The notes beneath the pieces are model-generated. The model saw nothing but the letters and a program-made list of their open reading frames with translations, ran no database searches and had not been told where the DNA came from. A DNA stretch of 24,961 nt from Corynebacterium sp. (GTDB taxonomy: Bacteria; Actinomycetota; Actinomycetes; Mycobacteriales; Mycobacteriaceae), in assembly GCA_030450335.1 (NCBI GenBank), contig JAKDIS010000027.1, positions 1 to 24,961 on the forward strand. Direction: 5' to 3'. The translations under genes and the position numbers were made by a program. This document shows, in pieces, positions 1-6,358 of this stretch; the first letter of the stretch is position 1; the number at the start of each line of letters is the position of its first letter.

Positions 1-1
1 C

Positions 2-481
2 CGGTCCCCCTCCCCGGACCGTTCCGCGCCCCGGGCCCTGGCCAGGGACACCCGCGGGCACGGCCTGCGGGGCGTGCTGATGCCGCGGCTGCCGCGCTAC
101 GCCACCCGCGCGGAGCTCTTCGACACCGCGGTGCTGGACGCCTACGCGCCGGTGCTCGAGCAGTTCGGTGACCGGCTGAACGGGCTGGACGTTGCGATCG
201 ACCTGGTGCCCCGCATGCGCCTGGAGTCCGCCACCGCCCACTGGTCGGACGAGGTCGCCGCCGACGGTCAGGTGCCCCTGGGCCGGCTGGTCCCCGCCGG
301 CGTGGACGAGACCGGGTCCCCCACCCGTCCCCGACTGATCATCTTCCGGCGGCCCATCGAGCAGCGCTCGGCCGACCGGCTGGAGACCGAGGACTGGCTG
401 CGGTTCGTGATCGCCCGCCTGGTCTCGACCTACCTCAACGTCGAACCCGAGGTCATCGACCCCGGGTTCAGCTGGGAATGA
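2..481 (+). CDS. Zincin-like (metallopeptidase-family) protein, 5' partial, Rv3259-type
   Basis: The reading frame is open from the left edge. An internal GTG at 74 could start it, but the translated stretch before that (ARDTRGHGLRG) resembles the conserved N-terminal region I recall for the mycobacterial homologue Rv3259, so I treat the gene as truncated by the window edge. The recognisable core has an RAELFD segment, a VPLGRLVPAGVDETG segment, an RPRLIIFRRPIE strand and a C-terminal STYLNVEPEVIDP. Families of this type are often labelled metallopeptidase, but no HExxH zinc motif is visible; the helix where it would be expected reads WLRFVIARLVSTYL, so peptidase activity is doubtful. It converges on the WhiB gene with 15 bp between stop codons. 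The neighbourhood with whiB2 and mannose genes supports orthology; the function is unknown. Confidence 0.75.
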   Translation, partial: RSPSPDRSAPRALARDTRGHGLRGVLMPRLPRYATRAELFDTAVLDAYAPVLEQFGDRLNGLDVAIDLVPRMRLESATAHWSDEVAADGQVPLGRLVPAGVDETGSPTRPRLIIFRRPIEQRSADRLETEDWLRFVIARLVSTYLNVEPEVIDPGFSWE

Positions 482-496
482 GCGGCAGGGTCGGAC

Positions 497-919
497 TCAG
501 CCGAGCCGCTTCTTGAGACGGCGGCGTTCGCGCTCGGACAGCCCACCCCAGATACCGAAACGCTCGTCGTGCTCGAGTGCGTACTCGAGGCACTCGTCGC
601 GCACGCCGCAGGCCCGGCAGATGCGCTTGGCCTCGCGGGTGGAGCCGCCCTTCTCGGGGAAGAACGCCTCGGGGTCGGTCTGGGCGCAGAGAGCCTGCTC
701 CTGCCAGTCCTGCTCCACCGCGTCGAAGAGGAGGTCGAAGTCCTCCGTCAGATCCGAGAACGCGCTGGGCGTGAAGTCGTCGATTCCGCCGCGGAGCAGG
801 TCGGGGAGTTCCCCTGACGCCCCAGTACCGCCTGCGCGGCTGGAACGGACCTCGTCGCCGTCCACGGCTGCGGACCCCTCTGAGAAGGGACCACGAAAGG
901 CGTCCGCCGGGTTGTCCAC
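497..919 (-). CDS. whcD: WhiB-family iron-sulfur regulator (WhiB2/WhcD type)
   Basis: A 140-residue WhiB protein. Four cysteines that would hold a [4Fe-4S] cluster are visible at about C78, C101, C104 and C110 (C-x2-C-x5-C for the last three). They are followed by the family turn GIWGG at 122-126 and a basic C-terminal tail (RERRRLKKRLG) for DNA binding. The start is a GTG at 919 preceded by GAGGAG with 6 nt spacing. The frame stays open to 1036, but that stretch contains the promoter and is probably not translated. WhiB2/WhcD proteins control septation and cell division in mycobacteria and corynebacteria by partnering with a WhiA-type factor (family knowledge). The residues before C78 are acidic and low in complexity. 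The position beside manC, wbbL and rmlD matches the whiB2 locus of relatives. Confidence 0.9.
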   Translation of the reverse strand: MDNPADAFRGPFSEGSAAVDGDEVRSSRAGGTGASGELPDLLRGGIDDFTPSAFSDLTEDFDLLFDAVEQDWQEQALCAQTDPEAFFPEKGGSTREAKRICRACGVRDECLEYALEHDERFGIWGGLSERERRRLKKRLG

Positions 920-980
920 CGTTGTCTCCTCACTGAAATCCGCCGTGCCGGTCTTCCACCGGCCTCTTCCTACAGGAAAG

Positions 981-1009
981 ATTACACACGGGTAATTCCA
1001 TAGCGTCAA
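981..1009 (-). promoter_or_regulatory. SigA-type promoter of the WhiB gene
   Basis: On the minus strand, TTGACG (1009-1004) and TGTAAT (986-981) are separated by exactly 17 nt. This is the best -35/-10 match I found in the window. The expected transcription start near 974 gives a leader of about 55 nt before the GTG at 919, with GAGGAG in place. Confidence 0.75.
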
Positions 1010-1036
1010 CCTTTCGCTGACGCCGGTAGATCCCAT

Positions 1037-1148
1037 CCGTCACATGAGTCACACGCGTAACGGTATGCGGGCCCCGGAGCGCATTCACAGCGTCCTGACA
1101 GACACGACATGGGGAGAATCAGGCGAGGTTAACCACTACATATAGACG
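1037..1148. other. Non-coding part of the whcD-manC gap
   Basis: The gene-free stretch between the whcD start (919) and the manC stop (1227) is 307 bp. It holds the whcD promoter (981-1009) and the hairpin at 1149-1173. The remaining part is more AT-rich than its surroundings. I see a direct repeat of TCACA (1039-1051 region) but no inverted GlxR/CRP-type site and no coding potential. A short palindrome CGAAA-TAT-TTTCG lies at 1186-1198. Confidence 0.4.
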
Positions 1149-1173
1149 TCAGGGGCCGGAATCCGGCCCCTGA
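1149..1173 (-). terminator. Hairpin terminator downstream of manC
   Basis: A perfect 11-bp stem, TCAGGGGCCGG with its complement, closes a 3-nt loop (AAT). It lies 54 bp past the manC stop. There is no long U tail on the minus strand, so it would be a GC-rich stem terminator of the kind common in actinobacteria. A second short palindrome, CCCCGTACGGGG, sits directly after the manC stop at 1214-1225. Confidence 0.65.
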
Positions 1174-1226
1174 GACACAAGATATCGAAATATTTTCGTT
1201 CAGCCCGAGCCTGCCCCGTACGGGGG

Positions 1227-2381
1227 TCAGACGTCGCTGGAGTAACGCAGGCCACCGTCCGGCAGCACGACCCCGGGCCACACCCGGGCACCGCCCTGAA
1301 GTTCACAGCGCGCACCGACGACGGCGCCCTCGCCGACCACGGTGTCGCGCAGGTGGGCACGGGCGCCGATCCGGGCGCCGGCGGCGACCACGCAGCGCTC
1401 CACCGTCGCGCCCGCCTCGATCTCCACACCGTCGAAGACCACCGAGGTGTCCACGCGGGCACCCGCGCCGATCTCCGCACCGCGGCCGATGACCGTGCCG
1501 CCGAGGAGCAGCGCCCCGCCGGCGACGGCGGCGGACTCGTCGACGAGCGCCTCGCCGTTGCGTCCCGCCAGCAGTGGTGACGGGGCGATCCCGCGCACCA
1601 GGTCCGAGGACCCGCGCACGAAGTCGTCCGGCGTCCCGAGGTCACGCCAGTACGCCTGGTCCACGTGACCGTAGAGGCGACGCCCCTTCACCAGCAGGTC
1701 GGGGAAGACGTCACGCTCCACGGAGACCACACGGCCCTCCGGGATAGACTCGATGACGTCGCGCTGGAAGACGTAGCAGCCGGCGTTGATCTGGTCCGTG
1801 GGCGGATCCTCCGCCTTCTCCAGGAACGCCTCCACCCGGCCGTCCTCCGCGGTGGGGACGCAGCCGAAGGCGCGCGGGTCGGCGACCCGCAGCAGGTGCA
1901 GGCTCACGTCCGCGTCATTGTCCACGTGGGTGCGCAGGACCGCGTTGAGGTCCGTGCCGCCCAGGATGTCGCCGTTGAAGATCATGGCCCGGTCGTGCCG
2001 CAGCTTCGACAGCACGTTACGGATGCCGCCGCCGGTGCCGAGGGGAGAGTCCTCGACAACGTACTCGATCTCCAGGCCCATCTCGGAGCCGTCACCGAAG
2101 TGCTCCTCGAAGACCTCGGCCTTGAAGGAGGTGCCGAGCACGACGTGGGTCATGCCCGCCTCACGGATCCGGCCGAGCAGGTGCTGCAGGAACGGGTAGC
2201 CCGCCACCGGCAGCATCGGCTTCGGGATGGAGTTGGTCAGGGGCCGCAGACGCGTTCCCTTGCCGCCGACGAGGATGACCGCGTCGGTGTTGGCGGCGAG
2301 GTCGGAGTTGACGTCCGCAGCGGTCTCAGGGGTCGTGTCAGGGGTCGAGGGTGAGGGATTGTCTCGTTCGTCACTGTTCAC
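1227..2381 (-). CDS. manC: Mannose-1-phosphate guanylyltransferase / sugar nucleotidyltransferase
   Basis: A 384-residue nucleotidyltransferase that makes a nucleotide sugar from a sugar 1-phosphate and NTP. The signature GGKGTRLRPLT (about 39-49) is followed by KPMLP, the Rossmann-like catalytic domain with FNGDI, and a C-terminal left-handed beta-helix with hexapeptide-type repeats (for example VIGRGAEIGAGARVDTSVVF). In C. glutamicum and M. tuberculosis the gene at this locus is assigned to GDP-mannose synthesis (manC, or manB/Rv3264c), which feeds lipomannan, LAM and PIMs; the substrate is inferred from context. About 30 disordered residues precede the domain. The GTG start at 2381 follows a TAACCT box by 7 nt, so it may have its own leaderless transcript. 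A later GTG (VNSDLAANTDAV) is a less likely start. It lies 36 bp after wbbL. Confidence 0.88.
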   Translation of the reverse strand: MNSDERDNPSPSTPDTTPETAADVNSDLAANTDAVILVGGKGTRLRPLTNSIPKPMLPVAGYPFLQHLLGRIREAGMTHVVLGTSFKAEVFEEHFGDGSEMGLEIEYVVEDSPLGTGGGIRNVLSKLRHDRAMIFNGDILGGTDLNAVLRTHVDNDADVSLHLLRVADPRAFGCVPTAEDGRVEAFLEKAEDPPTDQINAGCYVFQRDVIESIPEGRVVSVERDVFPDLLVKGRRLYGHVDQAYWRDLGTPDDFVRGSSDLVRGIAPSPLLAGRNGEALVDESAAVAGGALLLGGTVIGRGAEIGAGARVDTSVVFDGVEIEAGATVERCVVAAGARIGARAHLRDTVVGEGAVVGARCELQGGARVWPGVVLPDGGLRYSSDV

Positions 2382-2388
2382 CCTTGGG

Positions 2389-2394
2389 AGGTTA
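2389..2394 (-). promoter_or_regulatory. Candidate -10 box for leaderless manC transcript
   Basis: TAACCT on the minus strand, 7 nt before the GTG at 2381. No convincing -35 is visible. Confidence 0.5.
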
Positions 2395-2417
2395 TCCGAT
2401 CGAACGCAGTTCCGCCG

Positions 2418-3296
2418 TCAACGGCGCGCCCGCTTCGCCAGTGCGACCGCCACGGCCCCCCTGAGCCTCAACCCCGCCCACAGCGCCGCGCGCACCGGCG
2501 CCTGCCACCACGCCGACAACCGGTCCGCCTGGAAGCGGTAGGCGCTGTCGTGGTGCGCCGGCAGGGTGATCTCCGGGTGCTTGCCCGCCGAGTGCCCCTT
2601 GGCATGGGTGATCTCCGCGGACGGGGTGAACACGTTCTCCCAGCCCGCCCGGGTCAGGCGGTCGCCCAGGTCCACGTCCTCCATGTACATGAAGTAACGC
2701 TCGTCGAAGCCGCCCACGGCGTCGAAGGCCTCCCACCGCAGCAGCTGGCACGACCCCGACAGCCAGCCGGACGTACGCTCCCGGTTCATCACCGCGTCCG
2801 CCAGGTAGCGGCGGGTGAACGGGTTGCCCTTCCACACCGGTGCCAGCAGCGCGTGGCCGATGCCCGCGCCCAGGGTCGGCACCGAGCGTGCCGAGGGGTA
2901 CACCGTGCCGTCGACCTCACGGATCAACGGGCCCACCGCCCCGGCACGCGGGTGCCGGCGGGCGGCCTCGACCATGCGGTCGATCGCACCCTCGTCGAAG
3001 ACCACGTCCGGGTTGGAGATCACCAGGAACTCCCCGTCGATCTCACCGGCCTCCCGGCGCGCCCGCAACGCCTCCACCCCGGCGTTCATCCCGGCGCCGT
3101 AGCCGATGTTGCCGCCGGTACGCAGCAGCTCCACGCCCTCGCGGGCGGTCGCCGCCTCAGGGGCCCCGTCGGTCGAGCCGTTGTCGGCCATGACCACGAC
3201 CGCGCCCTGTCCGGACGCGGCGGGCACGGAGTCCAGGAATCGGGTGAGGTACTCCCCCGGCGAGTAGGTGACGGTGATGACGGCGATCGGTTTCAC
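2418..3296 (-). CDS. wbbL: Rhamnosyltransferase of the arabinogalactan linker
   Basis: A 292-residue GT2-type glycosyltransferase. By homology to mycobacterial WbbL it transfers L-rhamnose from dTDP-rhamnose to GlcNAc-PP-decaprenol, forming the linker between peptidoglycan and arabinogalactan at the inner membrane face. The sequence shows the nucleotide-sugar fold (PIAVITVTYSPGEYLTRFLDS), the donor motif DNGSTDGAP, a DxD-like segment (ISNPDVVFDEG) and the acceptor-site region GGFDERYFMYMEDVDLGDRL. There is no membrane helix; the tail is basic (AKRARR). It sits between rmlD, which makes its donor, and manC. The GTG start at 3296 has TAGGGT 8 nt upstream, and that box overlaps the rmlD stop codon. 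The gap to rmlD is 6 bp. Confidence 0.92.
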   Translation of the reverse strand: MKPIAVITVTYSPGEYLTRFLDSVPAASGQGAVVVMADNGSTDGAPEAATAREGVELLRTGGNIGYGAGMNAGVEALRARREAGEIDGEFLVISNPDVVFDEGAIDRMVEAARRHPRAGAVGPLIREVDGTVYPSARSVPTLGAGIGHALLAPVWKGNPFTRRYLADAVMNRERTSGWLSGSCQLLRWEAFDAVGGFDERYFMYMEDVDLGDRLTRAGWENVFTPSAEITHAKGHSAGKHPEITLPAHHDSAYRFQADRLSAWWQAPVRAALWAGLRLRGAVAVALAKRARR

Positions 3297-3302
3297 GGGA
3301 GT

Positions 3303-4208
3303 TCACCCTAGTCGATAACCGGCCCCGAGACCCCGTCGCAACGCATCGCGCCAGTCCGGTGGCGTGCGCCCGGTGCGCGTGGACCATGCCTCCAGGTCCA
3401 GGACGGACCACGGGGGACGCGCCGCCGGCGTGGGCCACTCCTGGGTGGTGCACGGGCTCACCCGCGCGCGGTCGTGGCCGGTGCAGCGGAAGACCTCGCG
3501 GGCCAGCCCGCACCAGGACACCGGCTCGCCGGAGTTCGTGAGGTTGAGGATCTCGGGCGCGGGGCCGGCGCCTACCTGCTCCCCTGCCAGGGCCCACAGC
3601 TCCGCGGCCAGGTCCGCGGCGAACGTCGGACGTCCCACCTGGTCGTCGACGACCTTCGGGTCCACGCCGTTGTCGGCCAGGGTGGCCATCACCGAGACGA
3701 AGTCTCGTCCGGGGGCCTCGGGTCCCGACCAGACCCACGAGGTGCGCACCACGGTGCCGCCGGCCTCGAGCACCGCCAGCTCGCCCTCTCGTTTCGTCCG
3801 GCCGTACTCGTTGGCCGGCCACACCGGGTCGTCCGGACGCCAGCCTCGTCCTCCCTCGGGCGCGGTGCCGGAGAAGACGTAGTCGGTGGAGACGTGGATG
3901 AACCCGACCCCGGCGTCGCGCGCCACCCGGGCGAGTTCGCCGGGGGCGACGGCGTTGACCGCCTCCACGGTGGCGCGGTTCGCGTCGTCCTCCGCGCCGT
4001 CCACGTCCGTCCAGGCGGCCGTGTTGATGATCACGTGCGGCGCGTCCCCGTGGGGCGCGCCACCGGCCAGCAGGGCCCCGGCCGTCCCGCGGAAGGCCTC
4101 GGTCCCCGCGGTCGAGAGGTCCAGGTCCGCGCGGGACAGACCCACGCCCCCGAGCGCCACGAGACACCGTCCGACCTGGCCCTGTGCACCGGTCACCCAT
4201 ACCGTCAC
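3303..4208 (-). CDS. rmlD: dTDP-4-dehydrorhamnose reductase
   Basis: A 301-residue extended short-chain dehydrogenase that performs the last step of dTDP-L-rhamnose synthesis. The N-terminal GAQGQVG nucleotide-binding loop (7-13), INTAAWTDVD, VSTDYVFSG (T108, Y110) and the catalytic YGRTK (Y135, K139) are all present, and the length is normal for RmlD. I chose the GTG at 4208, which has AGGAGG about 10 nt upstream and places the Rossmann strand at the N-terminus. The frame stays open to 4352, but that extension has no family similarity. wbbL follows 6 bp downstream. This is a stand-alone RmlD placed as in mycobacteria, whereas I recall the characterised C. glutamicum enzyme as an RmlCD fusion at another locus. 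Confidence 0.9.
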   Translation of the reverse strand: MTVWVTGAQGQVGRCLVALGGVGLSRADLDLSTAGTEAFRGTAGALLAGGAPHGDAPHVIINTAAWTDVDGAEDDANRATVEAVNAVAPGELARVARDAGVGFIHVSTDYVFSGTAPEGGRGWRPDDPVWPANEYGRTKREGELAVLEAGGTVVRTSWVWSGPEAPGRDFVSVMATLADNGVDPKVVDDQVGRPTFAADLAAELWALAGEQVGAGPAPEILNLTNSGEPVSWCGLAREVFRCTGHDRARVSPCTTQEWPTPAARPPWSVLDLEAWSTRTGRTPPDWRDALRRGLGAGYRLG

Positions 4209-4422
4209 TGTGCGTGAACCTCCTGCGTGCCGGGCGCGGACACCGATGTGCCTGCGGCGTGACCCGGTACTACGATCGGGCACCGACTCTACGCTGGCCG
4301 GCCCCTGACCGGCCGCTCGCGCGGGCGCGTGTTCGCGACGTGATCCGGGCAACCACCGTGGTAACTAGTAGAGTCCCCCCTATCTTGTGTACATATCGAC
4401 GAACCCCGCCGAAAGGTCTGGA
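4209..4422. promoter_or_regulatory. Divergent promoter region rmlD / lcpA
   Basis: A 214-bp gap between divergent envelope genes. For lcpA, TATCTT at 4381-4386 is a plausible -10, giving a leader of about 30 nt that carries GAAAGG 6 nt before the ATG. TAGAGT at 4369-4374 is an alternative. For rmlD, TAGAGT on the minus strand (4291-4286) is a candidate with a leader of about 75 nt. The -35 elements are weak for all of these. Confidence 0.45.
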
Positions 4423-6345
4423 ATGAGCGACGCTGACAGGTCTCCGCGCAACGACCGTGGAGACGCCCCCCGTCACGGCGGTCGGCACCACCGCCGCGAC
4501 GAGGTGGCCCCACGGGCCGAGAGGCCCCGTCAGACCGGACAGTCCAGCCAGACCGGGCCGGACGGCCAGCCGCGGCGGGCCCGTCACAGCCGGCCCTCCA
4601 ACGGCAGGCAGACCGAGGGCACCAATGCAGGACGCTCCTCGCGCACCGTCGCCGGTGCCGCCACCGGCACGGCCGTGGCCGGGCACCGCCAGCTCGGTTC
4701 GACACCGGTCAAGGTGGTTCTCGCCCTGCTGTCGGCGATCATACTCGTCGGCGGAGGCTTCGCCCACGCCTTGTTCGGCAACCTCAACTCCGACATCAGC
4801 CAGGCCGGCGGCCTTGACCTCGGCGACCAGGCCGACGGTGCCACAGACATCCTGCTGGTCGGCATCGACTCGCGCACCAACGCCCGCGGCGAGCCCCTGA
4901 CCCAGGAGCAGATCGACACGCTCCGCGCAGGTGAGGAAGAAACGACCAGTACAGACACGATCATCCTGATCCGCGTGCCCAACGACGGTTCCTCGGCGAC
5001 GGCCGTGTCCCTCCCCCGCGACACCTACGTCGACGGCGGCTCCGAACTGGGCAACCAGAAGATCAACGCGATCTACGGTCAGACGAAGTTCTACAAGGAG
5101 GAGGAGCTCCAGGAGAAGGCTGTCAACTCCGGCGAGACCCCCGACGAGCAGGAGATCGAGAACGAGTCCTCGCAGGCCGGCCGCGAGGCACTCATCAGCA
5201 CGGTCGCGGACGTCACCGGGATCACCGTCGACCACTACGCCGAGGTCGGTCTGATGGGCTTCGTGAGCCTCACCAACGCCGTCGGCGGGGTCGACGTCTG
5301 CCTCAACAACGCCGTCGACGAGCCGCTCTCCGGCGCGAAGTTCCCCGCCGGCGAACAGACGCTGAGCGGGCCGGACGCCCTGAGTTTCGTCCGCCAGCGC
5401 CACGACCTCCCCCGCGGCGACCTGGACCGCATCACCCGCCAGCAGGTCTACATGGCGAGCCTGGCCAACAAGGTGCTGAGCACCTCCACGCTGACCAACC
5501 CGTCCGCCCTGAGCAAGCTGCGTAAGGCCATCGAGGACTCCGTGGTCCTGGACGAGGGGTGGGACGTGATGGGCCTCGCCACCCAGATGCAGAACCTGAC
5601 CGGCGGCAACGTGACCTTCCAGACCATCCCGGTGACCAGCATCGACGGCACCAGCGACGACGGGCAGTCGGTGGTGACCATCGACAAGAACCAGGTCCAC
5701 AGCTTCTTCGACGACCTGCTCGGTGACGACTCCGACAGCGACTCCGAGGATTCCGACGACTCCGACTCCGAGGACTCCGCCAGCGACATCGAGGACTACG
5801 AGCCCTCCGAGTCCACCGTCTCGGTCTACAACGCCAGCGGTGTCAGCGGGCTCGCCGCCCGCGTGGGTGACCTGGTCTCCGGCGCCGGCTACGGCATGGG
5901 CGAGGTCGGCAACGCCGACGAGACCGGCATCTCCGAGAGCCAGGTCAACGTCGCCGACGAGAACGACCCTGCGGCACGGGGCCTGGCCGACCAGCTCGGC
6001 GGGCTGACCGTGGTCGAGGACTCCAGCCTGGAGCCCGGTGAGATCAGGGTGACCCTGGCCGGCACCTACGACGGCCCCGGCACCTCCGAGACCGGTGTCG
6101 ACGAGCCGCTGCCCGCCGTGGGCGAGTCCGGCTCCTCGGGCGGCTCGGGCAGCTCCGACAACGTGGGCACGCCCGGCGAGGACGCCACCGGTGGCGACGT
6201 GCTCGGCGAGAACGAGAGCGCCGAGGGCAGCGATTCCGGTGACTCCGGGACCGTCGGCAACACCGGCACCCCGGAGCAGTCGGACGCCACCAGCGACCGT
6301 GGCGCGATCGACGCCGGCGGCGACGGCCCGATGTGCATCAACTGA
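4423..6345 (+). CDS. lcpA: LCP (LytR-CpsA-Psr) phosphotransferase, cell-wall ligase
   Basis: A 640-residue type II membrane protein. It has a basic, disordered cytoplasmic N-terminus (1-95), one membrane helix (about 97-118) and an extracellular LCP domain (about 145-375) with DILLVGIDSR, a central SLPRDTYV and the arginine-rich FVRQRH..GDLDRITRQQ segment that binds polyprenyl pyrophosphate. A Ser/Asp/Glu linker (about 435-455), a LytR_C domain (STVSVYNASGVSG onward) and a Gly/Ser-rich tail follow. LCP proteins of this group attach arabinogalactan to peptidoglycan, which fits the rmlD-wbbL neighbours. Only two cysteines are present, C293 in the LCP domain and C638 three positions from the first residue after the tail motif GPMCIN begins, near the end of the protein; a disulfide is plausible. 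The ATG start at 4423 has GAAAGG 6 nt upstream. Confidence 0.92.
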   Translation: MSDADRSPRNDRGDAPRHGGRHHRRDEVAPRAERPRQTGQSSQTGPDGQPRRARHSRPSNGRQTEGTNAGRSSRTVAGAATGTAVAGHRQLGSTPVKVVLALLSAIILVGGGFAHALFGNLNSDISQAGGLDLGDQADGATDILLVGIDSRTNARGEPLTQEQIDTLRAGEEETTSTDTIILIRVPNDGSSATAVSLPRDTYVDGGSELGNQKINAIYGQTKFYKEEELQEKAVNSGETPDEQEIENESSQAGREALISTVADVTGITVDHYAEVGLMGFVSLTNAVGGVDVCLNNAVDEPLSGAKFPAGEQTLSGPDALSFVRQRHDLPRGDLDRITRQQVYMASLANKVLSTSTLTNPSALSKLRKAIEDSVVLDEGWDVMGLATQMQNLTGGNVTFQTIPVTSIDGTSDDGQSVVTIDKNQVHSFFDDLLGDDSDSDSEDSDDSDSEDSASDIEDYEPSESTVSVYNASGVSGLAARVGDLVSGAGYGMGEVGNADETGISESQVNVADENDPAARGLADQLGGLTVVEDSSLEPGEIRVTLAGTYDGPGTSETGVDEPLPAVGESGSSGGSGSSDNVGTPGEDATGGDVLGENESAEGSDSGDSGTVGNTGTPEQSDATSDRGAIDAGGDGPMCIN

Positions 6346-6358
6346 TCCGCCGCCGGCG

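Noticed and set aside
1037..1055. Possible GlxR/CRP operator upstream of whcD
   Set aside because: The TCACA half-sites are in direct and not inverted orientation, so the TGTGA-N6-TCACA pattern is not met.
1665..2354. A 229-codon plus-strand frame opposite manC
   Set aside because: Antisense shadow with Val/Arg/Asp-biased composition; manC has clear motifs.
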